A DNA stretch of 62,814 nucleotides from Pseudoalteromonas holothuriae (GTDB lineage Bacteria; Pseudomonadota; Gammaproteobacteria; Enterobacterales; Alteromonadaceae): NCBI RefSeq assembly GCF_945859825.1, contig NZ_CAMAPC010000025.1, positions 1-62,814 of the forward strand. The letters are read 5' to 3'. The notes beneath the pieces are model-generated. The model was not told the DNA's origin and made no database searches. It saw only the letters and a list, made by a program, of their open reading frames with translations. This document shows, piece after piece, positions 1-8,532 of this stretch. The position numbers and the translations under genes were made by a program. Position 1 is the first letter of the stretch. Each line of letters starts with the position of its first letter.

Positions 1-42
1 GGCGATGATGAAGCGCTTTGCTTTATCTCGCTAGGGCTGCGC

Positions 43-70
43 ATGTTACGCTTTCCTATTTTTTTGTCAA
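43..70 (-). promoter_or_regulatory. rRNA operon promoter P2 (leftward)
   Basis: On the minus strand a TTGACA -35 box (65-70) is followed after 16 bp by a TAACAT -10 box (43-48) and a GC-rich discriminator (GCGCAGCC). It lies about 130 bp downstream of the P1 promoter, the arrangement of tandem P1/P2 promoters of gammaproteobacterial rrn operons. The 16S gene itself would lie beyond the left end of the window. Confidence 0.75.
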
Positions 71-179
71 CACTTAATTTGAAGTTTTTGTTTTACTAAA
101 AAGTCATTTTAAGTTTTACTCAACGCTGACTCGTTTTGCTTTGCTTATTGTGCGTAGCGCTCCGTGTCAGTGGGGTCGC

Positions 180-207
180 ATTATAGGGCGATCCTTTTTT
201 TGATCAA
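180..207 (-). promoter_or_regulatory. rRNA operon promoter P1 (leftward, stringent type)
   Basis: Minus strand: TTGATC -35 (202-207), 16-bp spacer, perfect TATAAT -10 (180-185), then a GC-rich discriminator GCGACCCC and the stretch CACTGACACGG. The -10/discriminator block closely resembles E. coli rrnB P1 (TATAATGCGCCACCACTGACACGG). Known rrn P1 promoters with such discriminators respond to ppGpp/DksA. murI lies just upstream and in the same orientation, as it does before rrnB in E. coli. Confidence 0.88.
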
Positions 208-234
208 GTGTTTTTTTCAAAGTATCGCTCGTTT

Positions 235-289
235 GCGCATTTAATAAGCTAAATATACATAAAAACGTTTTTCCGCATATTTTTAATGC
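235..289. promoter_or_regulatory. Candidate FIS sites upstream of rrn P1
   Basis: Two 15-bp G...C motifs with A/T cores (235-249 and 275-289) are centred about 69 and 109 bp upstream of the expected P1 start. E. coli rrnB P1 has FIS sites near -71 and -102. The match to the FIS consensus is partial, so this is an inference from position and composition. Confidence 0.4.
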
Positions 290-400
290 AATTTTCTGAG
301 CTATATCTACTTTTATTATTGCGAAGTTTATTAATCTAGTTAAGATAGCTTCCTTATTTGTTAAATTAATGTATATCCCCTGTTTATTGGTAACTTTATT

Positions 401-877
401 ATGAAATCATCATCTCAGAAGTCTTTTTTAATTACATTTATACTGGCTATTATTGGATTTATCGTAATGCAGCTATTATTTTCTAGCATCCAGGTCAGCG
501 CCCCACTCGCATTAGCGGTTGGAATTCTAATTGGTGGCTTTACTGTGACTTTGGCTTCTTCAAGCCAACCGTCTAGTGACAAAGCTGAAGTCGCCACTAA
601 AACTCTCTATGTAGGTAACTTGCCGTATAAAGCAAATGAAGGTGTGGTTCGTGAATTATTTGCTCAACAAGGACAAGTATTCAGTGTTCGATTGTTAAAA
701 GATAAGAATACGGGTAAACGCCGTGGTTTTGGCTTTGTTGAAATGGCTGAGAAAGACGCTGATAAAGCAATTTCCCAACTTAATGATTTAGAATTTCAAC
801 AACGCACATTAAAGGTACGCGCTGCAAAGCAAAAACAATTCAATGATGAAGAAGAAAGTACTAGCAATTTAGGTTAA
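401..877 (+). CDS. Membrane-anchored RRM RNA-binding protein
   Basis: This 158-residue protein has two hydrophobic segments (about 8-28 and 33-52) followed by one RNA-recognition motif (about 67-142). RNP2 is LYVGNL (69-74) and RNP1 is RRGFGFVE (107-114), with the aromatic residues that stack on RNA intact. The tail is short and acidic. The likely form is an inner-membrane hairpin with the RRM in the cytoplasm. Similar small RRM proteins are found in marine gammaproteobacteria, but I know of no assigned function. The gene follows an AT-rich region and converges on murI, overlapping its 3' end by 17 bp; its probable terminator lies inside murI. RNA tethering at the membrane is an inference from the architecture. 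Confidence 0.85.
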   Translation: MKSSSQKSFLITFILAIIGFIVMQLLFSSIQVSAPLALAVGILIGGFTVTLASSSQPSSDKAEVATKTLYVGNLPYKANEGVVRELFAQQGQVFSVRLLKDKNTGKRRGFGFVEMAEKDADKAISQLNDLEFQQRTLKVRAAKQKQFNDEEESTSNLG

Positions 878-1640
878 TTGCTCGCAGTACAATGTTCGTA
901 TTGCCTGTCAAATTGTTTGGGGCCGTTGCATAAAAATGTAACGGCCTTTTATTAATTGGCTTTTGGTAACCTAATTTATCATTCAACAAAAAACCTACAC
1001 GCTTAGCGATAGCAACGCCCGAATCGATGAGCTCAACCCCCTCTCCATAGTAAAGTTTTAATTGTGCTCTTAATATGGGAAAGTGAGTACAACCTAACAC
1101 AATGCAATCTACCTGAGGGCTTATATTAATCTGCTCTAACTCACTGTAGAGGAGCTCAATGTCAAAATTTTGATACCAATAAAGTTGCTCAGCAAATGAG
1201 ACCAAGTGTGTTGAATGATGTAAATCTACTTGGCAGCCTTTTGCATATTCACGTATGAGTGAATTTGTATAGGTGTTATTTGAGGTAGCTGGAGTTGCAA
1301 GTAATGCAATATGCTTTTTACGGCTACTTTCAGCTGCAGGTTTTATAGCTGGCACTACCCCAACAATAGGAATGTCCGTTATTTCTCTCGTAGCCGCTAA
1401 AGCGTGTGTTGATGCTGTATTGCATGCGATAACAATAAGATCAACAGAACAATGAAATAGATTAACTTGTTTTACTAAGCAAGCTAGGCGCGCCTGAATG
1501 GTTTGCTCAGATTGCAAACCATAAGGTAGAAGTGCATTGTCCATCACATAACTATACTCTGCATAGGGCAGTTGTGCTTGAATATGCTCAAGTACACTTG
1601 TACCACCTACGCCTGAATCAAAAACCAAAATGTGCGGCAA
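861..1640 (-). CDS. murI: Glutamate racemase
   Basis: Interconverts L- and D-glutamate in the cytoplasm, supplying D-Glu for peptidoglycan. The protein is 259 residues, near the usual length. The N-terminal FDSGVGG motif is at 7-13. The two catalytic cysteines are present: Cys73 in ACNTAS and Cys184 in LGCTHFP. The last about 30 residues are encoded by DNA that also carries a perfect intrinsic-terminator hairpin (921-950) for the convergent RRM gene, which constrains this C-terminal tail. It points toward the rrn promoters at the left edge, matching the murI-rrn order of enterobacteria. Confidence 0.96.
   Translation of the reverse strand: MPHILVFDSGVGGTSVLEHIQAQLPYAEYSYVMDNALLPYGLQSEQTIQARLACLVKQVNLFHCSVDLIVIACNTASTHALAATREITDIPIVGVVPAIKPAAESSRKKHIALLATPATSNNTYTNSLIREYAKGCQVDLHHSTHLVSFAEQLYWYQNFDIELLYSELEQINISPQVDCIVLGCTHFPILRAQLKLYYGEGVELIDSGVAIAKRVGFLLNDKLGYQKPINKRPLHFYATAPNNLTGNTNIVLRAINLNC
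921..950 (+). terminator. Intrinsic terminator of the RRM gene, inside murI
   Basis: Arms GGCCGTTGCAT and ATGTAACGGCC around a 4-nt loop, followed by TTTT. It lies about 45 bp after the stop of the RRM gene and within the 3' coding end of murI on the other strand. Confidence 0.72.
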
Positions 1641-1702
1641 AACACTGCAACTCCTCTACTCTATAGCTGGCGCAGTGTGCCATGGACGACGCTAAAAATA
1701 AA

Positions 1703-2803
1703 TTAATTCTTGTCTTGTGCTTGCGTATTGAGCTGGTCAAAGAACCCTTGAGCATAATCAAGAAATTCATTTAACCTGCTTTGTCCATCATTTATCCAAG
1801 CAAGAATATCAGGTAATTGTTTCTCAATACCTAGCTTTCTCCCTTGATCATGAATGTTTTCTAATTGCTTATCTAAAGGCTGTAGCCCCTTTTCAATGTC
1901 TCTAACAGGATTAGTTTGCTGGTACTGACTAATTGCTGCCGTCGTTTTTGATTGGCGAAGATCCATAGTGAAATTAGCAATTTGATCGTTGTCTATATTG
2001 AGTGCCTTAGCTTTATCAAAAGCATCTTCATAATCACCTGAAAAAAATGAATCGCTGACATTACGCACATCTTCCATCATCTCATTAATAGCTTGCTGCT
2101 CTTGTTCATTAAGTTCACCATTTACACTTATGGAAAAGCTCACCTCATGTTGACTCTGCTGTCCCATTGCAAATCCGTGATCATTACCCTTTTGACTGTA
2201 GCTTGCTGCATTCGTTTGTGAGCGAACATCACTAAAGGTGATTTTTACTTCATCTCCCTCCGCCGTCTGAAAGTTGTATTGCGCTTGATTAGATAAGCTA
2301 GCGTATTGCGCCCCACTTACCTGCATAGACTGAGATTGAGGATTAAAAAGGGCCTCTTCAAACTCATCAAGTCCATTAAAAATGCCTTCTTTGGCTTTTT
2401 CTATACCTTGTTCAATTTCGCTATTAAAGGCGCTAGCTCCCTTTAATTCATCAGTTGCTTCATCAATCCCCATCTGTACACCTTTACGGGCAGCGCCAAG
2501 CATATCTTTGAGCACATCATCATCTTTACCGTCAGCCTGAGCACGCTTTACAGCTAAAGTAACAAAGTCCAGCACATTTTTAGTGATAGCTTCAAAATCA
2601 AATACCGGTTTTTCTTTTTCAGCCTTTTTCTCTATTCCTAATGCCTGCGCAAGTTTGTCATCTAATACCATCGCGGCAAGTTTATTTTTATCACCAGAGT
2701 AACTGTCTGAATTAAAGTTAACACTAGGCATAAACACATTAGGCTTGTTTGCTTTGTTTGTCATTGCTGGGTTAAGCAATTGATGTAACTGTCCAATTTT
2801 CAT
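1703..2803 (-). CDS. DUF5610-like hypothetical protein
   Basis: Hydrophilic protein without a signal peptide or membrane segment. A region from about residue 65 to 160 (containing AVKRAQADGKDD and ARKGVQMGIDEA) resembles the DUF5610 family as I remember it; the function is unknown. The rest is rich in Gln, Asp and Lys and probably helical. I place the start at the ATG at 2803 (366 residues), which has GGAG 7 nt upstream; the longer version from 2836 lacks a well-placed ribosome site. It is encoded upstream of murI in the same direction and diverges from trmA. The family assignment is from memory and moderately sure. Confidence 0.7.
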   Translation of the reverse strand: MKIGQLHQLLNPAMTNKANKPNVFMPSVNFNSDSYSGDKNKLAAMVLDDKLAQALGIEKKAEKEKPVFDFEAITKNVLDFVTLAVKRAQADGKDDDVLKDMLGAARKGVQMGIDEATDELKGASAFNSEIEQGIEKAKEGIFNGLDEFEEALFNPQSQSMQVSGAQYASLSNQAQYNFQTAEGDEVKITFSDVRSQTNAASYSQKGNDHGFAMGQQSQHEVSFSISVNGELNEQEQQAINEMMEDVRNVSDSFFSGDYEDAFDKAKALNIDNDQIANFTMDLRQSKTTAAISQYQQTNPVRDIEKGLQPLDKQLENIHDQGRKLGIEKQLPDILAWINDGQSRLNEFLDYAQGFFDQLNTQAQDKN

Positions 2804-2988
2804 AACATGGCTCCAAATATCGAGGTCATTTTTCATTTAATATAACCACACGTTCCTTGTTATCGACCGAAATGACCTAAGCTGTAGCTTCTTAGTATAA
2901 AAAAGAAACACTTTTTATGCGATAAACTGGACAAATCTGCCATGCTCCCTAAAATAGCGCGTCTCTAATTTGTAAGGTACTGGTAATT

Positions 2989-4086
2989 ATGGCTGTCATT
3001 TTAATTGATACTTCCACCTATGAGCAACAGCTCAACGAGAAACAACAACGCATTAATAAGCAATTTGCAAAATTCAATGCACCTAAATTGGAAGTATATG
3101 ACTCGCCCAAAGCTCAGTATCGGCAACGTGCAGAGTTTAGAGTCTGGCATGATGGTGATGATTTATTTCATATCATGTTTGATCAAGCTACCAAACAAAA
3201 AATACGCGTGGAGCGCTTTGACCCTGCCGCGCCTCTCATTCAAGAGATGATGCAAGTAATGATGAATAAGCTACGTCACAATGATATTTTGCGACGTAAA
3301 CTTTTCCAAATTGATTATCTTTCAACACTCAGCGGGGAAATTTTAGTAAGCTTGCTTTATCACAAGCCATTAGATGAGCAATGGCAAGAAGCAATGCAAC
3401 AATTGCGACTAGAGTTACAACAAACGTATCAAATCGATTTTATTGGCCGAGCTAGAAAACAAAAAGTAGTCTTCGGCAATGATTATGTTACTGAGCAACT
3501 CAAAGTTAATGGCCGTGACTACGTGTATCAACAAGTAGAAAATAGCTTTACTCAACCAAACGCTAAAGTAAACGAGAAAATGCTGGCTTGGGCTCAATCG
3601 CTTTGCGCACCGCTGGATAACGACTTATTAGAGCTATATTGTGGAAATGGCAACTTCTCTATTGCACTTGCTGATAGCTTTGACAAAGTACTTGCAACTG
3701 AAATATCTAAATCTTCTGTTTACTCAGCACAATATAATATCGCAGCGAATAACATTAAGAATTTAGATATCATTCGGATGTCGAGCGAAGAGTTCACTCA
3801 GGCAATGAACGGCGAGCGCAGTTTTTCAAGACTCAATGGCATCAGCCTACAAGACTATCATTGTCAGACTATATTAGTTGACCCACCACGAGCGGGGATG
3901 GATGAGCTCACTTGCCGATTAGTCGCCAATTACGACAATATTATTTATATCTCTTGTAACCCTGATACATTGGAGCGTGACCTTGAACTTTTGTGTCAAA
4001 CACACTCCATATCACGCATCGCTATTTTCGACCAATTCCCTTACACCCACCATGTGGAGTCGGGTGTTTTTCTAAAGCGTAAATAG
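2989..4086 (+). CDS. trmA: tRNA (uracil-5-)-methyltransferase
   Basis: Makes 5-methyluridine at position 54 of tRNAs (and acts on tmRNA) using S-adenosylmethionine. The protein is 365 residues, the same size as E. coli TrmA. The SAM-binding motif LELYCGNGNFS is at about 214-224, DPPRAGMD at 298-305, and the nucleophilic Cys323 is in ISCNPDTL. The N-terminal region lacks the TRAM domain and iron-sulfur cysteines of RlmC/RlmD, which supports TrmA. In E. coli, trmA lies near murI and fabR-sthA. Here murI is close, while fabR-sthA is about 42 kb away. Confidence 0.95.
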   Translation: MAVILIDTSTYEQQLNEKQQRINKQFAKFNAPKLEVYDSPKAQYRQRAEFRVWHDGDDLFHIMFDQATKQKIRVERFDPAAPLIQEMMQVMMNKLRHNDILRRKLFQIDYLSTLSGEILVSLLYHKPLDEQWQEAMQQLRLELQQTYQIDFIGRARKQKVVFGNDYVTEQLKVNGRDYVYQQVENSFTQPNAKVNEKMLAWAQSLCAPLDNDLLELYCGNGNFSIALADSFDKVLATEISKSSVYSAQYNIAANNIKNLDIIRMSSEEFTQAMNGERSFSRLNGISLQDYHCQTILVDPPRAGMDELTCRLVANYDNIIYISCNPDTLERDLELLCQTHSISRIAIFDQFPYTHHVESGVFLKRK

Positions 4087-4105
4087 CGCTTTACTTTTTA
4101 AGTAT

Positions 4106-4138
4106 AAAAAAGGCCAGTTGCTTTGAGCTCTGGCCTTT
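4106..4138 (-). terminator. Terminator of the srkA-dsbA operon (probably bidirectional)
   Basis: Arms AAAGGCCAG (4109-4117) and CTGGCCTTT (4130-4138). On the minus strand the hairpin ends in six T residues, serving the dsb genes. On the plus strand, facing trmA, the T tract is shorter. Confidence 0.75.
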
Positions 4139-4160
4139 AATCATGTTTAATGGTTTTAAC

Positions 4161-4790
4161 TTACTTCACAGCCAAATAATTGATCAATGCGCTTATCTGA
4201 TCAGGCGTTGTGGTTTTCGATTCACGCAATAACAACTTATATTTACCATTTACAATAAATGTTGGTACGCCTGTTAATGCGCCTTTATTTTGAAATTGCT
4301 CTTGCATGCGAGTCATACGCGACGCTTTAGTGCGAACTGAAAAGCTCTTATATAATTTATCAAACTTATCGCCATCTACCCCTTGTGATACAAAGATATC
4401 TTTTATATCCGCAAGCTCATTAATTTTTGCGCGTTTGGTATGAATATGAGAAAACAGCGCTGAAACAATGTTATCTTTTTGTGGTAACACAGTCGCTGTC
4501 GCCAGTGCATTGGCCATTATTTTTTGTAGTTCAGGGTCACGAGGGCCTACAAAGTTCACATGACTTTTCTTGAATTTAACATCATTATTTAATTTTGGTG
4601 TAAAATCTGCAATCAGAGGCTCAAACGCCTTACAAGCTGGGCAATAAAATGAGAAGTACTCTGTCACTTCAGGTTTTTTGGTACCACGCTCTGAAACAAC
4701 TTCATAATGAACACCCTCTTCAAACTGTGCCGCATTTGCAAGCATTGGCAACATCATTGCCACTGCTGCGGCTTTAATTAATTTCAACAT
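4161..4790 (-). CDS. Second DsbA-type thiol oxidoreductase (CPAC)
   Basis: Periplasmic thioredoxin-fold protein of about 209 residues with a signal peptide (about 1-20), an active site Cys50-Pro-Ala-Cys53, and the cis-Pro loop GVPTF. It is a diverged duplicate of the preceding gene, 15 bp away in the same operon; the pair shares FFSFYCP/YFSFYCP, SHVNF and GVPTFIVN. The start is set at the ATG at 4790, which has GGAG 6 nt upstream. The upstream TTG at 4802 is part of that ribosome site and is rejected. The dipeptide between the cysteines (PA rather than PH) should change redox potential. Whether it oxidises a subset of substrates is unknown. Confidence 0.88.
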   Translation of the reverse strand: MLKLIKAAAVAMMLPMLANAAQFEEGVHYEVVSERGTKKPEVTEYFSFYCPACKAFEPLIADFTPKLNNDVKFKKSHVNFVGPRDPELQKIMANALATATVLPQKDNIVSALFSHIHTKRAKINELADIKDIFVSQGVDGDKFDKLYKSFSVRTKASRMTRMQEQFQNKGALTGVPTFIVNGKYKLLLRESKTTTPDQISALINYLAVK

Positions 4791-4805
4791 ACCTTTCTCC
4801 AATTC

Positions 4806-5438
4806 TTATTTTGCTAGTAAGTACTTAACCAATGCTTCTAAATCTGCTTGGCTTTTAACCTCACGCATATTAATTTTGTACTTATCATTGACAATAAAAG
4901 TAGGTACACCTGAAAGCGCCCCAAGCTTACCAAACAGTTCTTGCTGCTCTTGCATTTTTTGTTCGGCAGCAATCACCAACATACTGCTCATACTTTGGTC
5001 AAAATCTTTTTCACTAATACCGTTAAGTTCTAGTAACTTCTTTACATCTTTAATATCTGACAATTCAGCTTTTTTTTGGTGAATACTATCAAATATTTGT
5101 GCGGTTACTTGCTGCTCTTTACCAGCCTGTTGCGCGATAATATAGGCATAACTCAAATTGCTTTGCACTTGCGCTGGTAGACCTTGTAAAAAGTTTACAT
5201 GACTTTTTTCAAATTCAGCCCCCTTTGGTAAACTCTCTTCCAATGCCATAGCAATTGGTTCAAACTGATAGCAATGAGGACAGTAAAAAGAGAAAAACTC
5301 CGTCACCTTTGGTGTTTCACTTTTATCATTTTCTATCGTCTGATAGTGCTTACCATCAGTAAAATCAGCTGCGTTGACTGCAAATGCCAACATCGCAATA
5401 CACAACAGCAAGAAGGATTGTTTTATTGTTTTAAACAT
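4806..5438 (-). CDS. dsbA: Thiol:disulfide interchange protein DsbA
   Basis: Introduces disulfides into exported proteins in the periplasm, with DsbB as electron acceptor. The protein is 210 residues with a signal peptide (1-23), the classical active site Cys53-Pro-His-Cys56, and cis-Pro179 in GVPTF. It follows srkA by 16 bp, the same operon order as in E. coli, where Cpx controls the pair. A CPAC paralogue follows immediately. Type II secretion components and the Cys-containing exported proteins in this window are plausible clients (inference). Confidence 0.93.
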   Translation of the reverse strand: MFKTIKQSFLLLCIAMLAFAVNAADFTDGKHYQTIENDKSETPKVTEFFSFYCPHCYQFEPIAMALEESLPKGAEFEKSHVNFLQGLPAQVQSNLSYAYIIAQQAGKEQQVTAQIFDSIHQKKAELSDIKDVKKLLELNGISEKDFDQSMSSMLVIAAEQKMQEQQELFGKLGALSGVPTFIVNDKYKINMREVKSQADLEALVKYLLAK

Positions 5439-5454
5439 GGATATCTCTCAATTT

Positions 5455-6429
5455 TTATGGAATTAACCTAAGCGCAGGCTCATGTAATGTTGCAAACTGC
5501 TCTTTTAGAGCCAATATTTGCTGCTCCCAGTATTTGTCAGTTGCAAACCACGAAAAGTTCCGTGGAAAAGCAGGATCTTGCCAACGAGTGGCAAGCCAGC
5601 CCATATAATGCACCATACGCATTGCTCGCAGCGGCTCAATTAAACTTAACTGACGCTGTTCGAACGAATTAAACTCTTCATAGCCCGACAGCAAAGTGTC
5701 GAGCTGTACTGCCTGCTCATGCCTGTCACCATTTAACATCATCCATAAGTCTTGGATCAAAGGGCCTTGTCGACAGTCATCTAAATCAACAAGCATTAAA
5801 CTATCACCAGCCCACAGAATATTGCCAGCATGACAGTCTCCATGCAAACGGATTTGCTCAACTTGATGATATTCTTGCTCTGTTTTTGTGATTAAACGAT
5901 CTAAAATGGTGATAAAGGGCGTCTCTAAATGCATCGGCAAAAGCTGACTGTTTAACACGGCAGACTTAGCTTTATACAGGTAATCTTGGCAATTTACCTT
6001 AGGGCGGTGGCTAAATTGTTGTGACCCAGCCACGCTATGCATCCGCCCTATGTAACGGCCCAATATTTCAAGGTGGTCTAAGTTATCCATTTCAAATTGG
6101 CGACCACCAACGCTAGGAAACAAGGTAAAGCGATATCCTTTGTAGTGGAATAGGCTCTCTCCATCACGAGTAATTGGCGCAACAACCGGTACTTCCGCTT
6201 CTTGTAAGCTAAATGCAAATTGATGTTCTTCCAAAATTTGCTCATCACTCCAACGCTGCGGACGATAGAACTTAACAACATAGCGACAGTTATCTTCTGC
6301 CTTAAATTGATACACCCTGTTTTCATAACTATTTAATGCCATTAAACCAGACTCTGGATATATCCCTATACTCTCAATGGCATCTAAAATGAAATCGGGG
6401 GTTAAATTAGCAAAGCTAAATTCGCTCAT
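5455..6429 (-). CDS. srkA: Stress-response kinase A (YihE/RdoA)
   Basis: Ser/Thr kinase of the aminoglycoside-phosphotransferase fold, known in E. coli for protection against envelope stress and MazEF-linked death. The protein is 324 residues. The catalytic loop HGDCHAGNILW begins at 196 (Asp198), and the metal-binding LVDLDD follows at about 213-218. The first gene of a srkA-dsbA-dsbA2 unit; a terminator for the upstream ccoG separates the two. No obvious odd residues. Confidence 0.92.
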   Translation of the reverse strand: MSEFSFANLTPDFILDAIESIGIYPESGLMALNSYENRVYQFKAEDNCRYVVKFYRPQRWSDEQILEEHQFAFSLQEAEVPVVAPITRDGESLFHYKGYRFTLFPSVGGRQFEMDNLDHLEILGRYIGRMHSVAGSQQFSHRPKVNCQDYLYKAKSAVLNSQLLPMHLETPFITILDRLITKTEQEYHQVEQIRLHGDCHAGNILWAGDSLMLVDLDDCRQGPLIQDLWMMLNGDRHEQAVQLDTLLSGYEEFNSFEQRQLSLIEPLRAMRMVHYMGWLATRWQDPAFPRNFSWFATDKYWEQQILALKEQFATLHEPALRLIP

Positions 6430-6445
6430 AATTCTCTCTATGTAT

Positions 6446-6469
6446 AAAAAAGCGGGTTTCCCCGCTTTT
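6446..6469 (-). terminator. Terminator of ccoG
   Basis: Arms AAAGCGGG and CCCGCTTT around a 4-nt loop, with a T run on the minus strand. It lies between the ccoG stop and the srkA start. Confidence 0.8.
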
Positions 6470-6493
6470 GTATTTCAGTGCCAGTGTACTGAA

Positions 6494-7921
6494 CTATTTA
6501 CCCTTAAAGAAGTTTGTCTGCTGAGTTAAGCGACTGTTTGGCTCATCTATAGGATAAATGGCAAACTCAAACTCCGTCACAGGCTTTTTCAAGTCATAAG
6601 GGTCAATGATAATGGACAATGGAACATTCATTGAACGCCCAGCATCAACTGTTATTTGTTGCTTACCCAAAAACTCAAAATTACTTAAACCAACAACCTC
6701 AATATGAAACGCTTGAGCAACTTGGGCTTTATTGATCACTTTAAGGGTATAAGTATTTTCAACTAGTCCTTCAAAGTTGACCCGATATAATTGGTTTCTA
6801 TCACGAATAATGTCCAACTCCATTGGCTTTCGCATAGCAATGTTTGCAATCAGAGCGCCAGAGAGTACCAATAAAATGCAAACATAACCGATTAATTTGC
6901 CTCTAATAGGTTTAGTTTTCTCTGCTGAGGCTTCTAGATTGCGCTCTGTTGTATATGAAATAAGACCCCGAGGGTAATTCATTTTATCCATTACCCCATC
7001 ACAGGCGTCGATACAAGCTCCACAATTGATACACTCATACTGTAAGCCATTACGGATATCAATCCCTGTTGGGCAAACCTGCACACACAAGTTACAGTCT
7101 ATACAATCACCTAAGTCGAGTAATTTTGGATCTTGCTTGCGTGAACGCGGACCTCTTGATTCACCGCGCGCTTCATCATAGCTTACGGTAAATGTATCTT
7201 TATCAAACATGGCAGACTGAAAGCGTGAGTAAGGGCAAATATGTAAACACATAATTTCACGCATCCACCCAGCGTTACCGTAGGTGCATATCGCGAAAAC
7301 AATAATACTCAAGGTGGCATAACCACTGGCAGAAAAAGTCAGCAGGTTGGGTACTAATTCACGAATGGGTGTAAAGTAACCAACAAAAGTTAACGCGGTA
7401 TAAAAAGAAAATAACATCCAACTGCTATGTTTAGCTGTTTTACGCCAAAGCTTGTCAAGGTTCATAGCTCGTTGATCTAATTTTTTTCGCTGGTTTGCCG
7501 TGCCTTCAAATTTTTCTTCAAACCAAATAAATATAAAGGTCCAGACCGTTTGTGGGCACGTATAACCACACCATACTCGGCCATAAAATGTAGTTACTAA
7601 AAATAACGCAAATGCGGCAATCATGAGAATGAATGCCAAGATAGTTAAGTCTTGCGGCAACAACGTTAACCCAAAAATATTAAATTTTTGTTCAAATAAA
7701 TCAAATAACACCGCTTGCTGGCCATTAAAGTGTAGCCATGGCAAAAGCATAAAAGCTAACATACCCACAAAGCCGATTCTTTTCCTTAATAATTGATGAA
7801 GGCCTTGCACGGCTCGCACATAAATACGATTCCTCGGATTAAACCTATCTGGTTGCAGGTCATCCGGCTTTTGGATTTTGACCTCTGAAGGTATATTTTT
7901 AACTTTTATTTGCTTGTCCAT
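6494..7921 (-). CDS. ccoG: Cytochrome c oxidase accessory protein CcoG (FixG/RdxA family)
   Basis: Membrane-bound iron-sulfur protein needed for copper delivery to cbb3-type oxidases; CcoG has been described as a cupric reductase. The protein is 475 residues with about five transmembrane segments in the first two thirds. Its Cys motifs are YTCP, CLHICP and two ferredoxin-type clusters (CIDCNLCVQVCP and CINCGACIDACD). An Ig-like domain forms the C terminus. It is alone here; ccoNOPQ is not in the window. No clear FNR box is visible upstream. Confidence 0.93.
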   Translation of the reverse strand: MDKQIKVKNIPSEVKIQKPDDLQPDRFNPRNRIYVRAVQGLHQLLRKRIGFVGMLAFMLLPWLHFNGQQAVLFDLFEQKFNIFGLTLLPQDLTILAFILMIAAFALFLVTTFYGRVWCGYTCPQTVWTFIFIWFEEKFEGTANQRKKLDQRAMNLDKLWRKTAKHSSWMLFSFYTALTFVGYFTPIRELVPNLLTFSASGYATLSIIVFAICTYGNAGWMREIMCLHICPYSRFQSAMFDKDTFTVSYDEARGESRGPRSRKQDPKLLDLGDCIDCNLCVQVCPTGIDIRNGLQYECINCGACIDACDGVMDKMNYPRGLISYTTERNLEASAEKTKPIRGKLIGYVCILLVLSGALIANIAMRKPMELDIIRDRNQLYRVNFEGLVENTYTLKVINKAQVAQAFHIEVVGLSNFEFLGKQQITVDAGRSMNVPLSIIIDPYDLKKPVTEFEFAIYPIDEPNSRLTQQTNFFKGK

Positions 7922-8175
7922 CGAAGCTCCTTAGACCGCTATGATCGACTGTTACTTGCTACGGTAACCTCAACTAGAATAGGGATATTATACGCAAGCT
8001 TGGTAGGTGATTGATACCAAACAAATCAATATTCCCCCATAAAACAATCTGCACGTAATGTTTTAAGTAGGGCACAGTATTGAGTATACACACCATATCT
8101 GAGCTTGCTTTTCACTGTGCTATTTTATTAAACTCAAGGCGGTATTATCCTATCGAGATCAAAATTGCCGTTATT

Positions 8176-8532
8176 ATGAAAAAATTTTTAATTTTTGTGT
8201 TGTTAGTCCTTGCACTATTTACAACCGATATTGAGGTTATAAAACAACCTAGAGAGCAATTTCTAGCGCAAAGTATCGACTTTTTGAGTGAATCAACAAA
8301 AGTGCAACGTCCATCAGCGGCAACGCGAGCACGTACACGCATAGACCAACAAATAGAGCTCACAGAAAAACAAGCGACTCATTTAGATGAACAACTAAGT
8401 AGTGAGATCGCGTTGAGGAAATTTTTTCAACAATACTGTGTAGAGCGTGAAATGAGCTTATTCTTTTTCACTGATAAATTAGAAAATATTTGCGACATAA
8501 TAGAGCGTTCAATTCAAAGAACAGGAATATAA
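8176..8532 (+). CDS. Hypothetical membrane-anchored small protein
   Basis: A 118-residue protein with one N-terminal hydrophobic segment (about 4-20), then a charged, helical, Gln/Arg-rich domain with two Cys residues near the end. The ATG at 8176 is preferred because it puts the hydrophobic anchor at the N terminus; the ribosome site is weak. It could also start at 8080. Its stop overlaps the next gene's ATG by one base (TAATG), so the two are translationally coupled. I recognise no family. Confidence 0.6.
   Translation: MKKFLIFVLLVLALFTTDIEVIKQPREQFLAQSIDFLSESTKVQRPSAATRARTRIDQQIELTEKQATHLDEQLSSEIALRKFFQQYCVEREMSLFFFTDKLENICDIIERSIQRTGI

Noticed and set aside
4791..4802. TTG at 4802 as the start of the second DsbA
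   Set aside because: It lies within the GGAGAAAGG ribosome site that serves the ATG at 4790.
7990..8035. FNR-type box upstream of ccoG (TTGATACC...ATCAA)
   Set aside because: The half-sites are nine bases apart rather than four.
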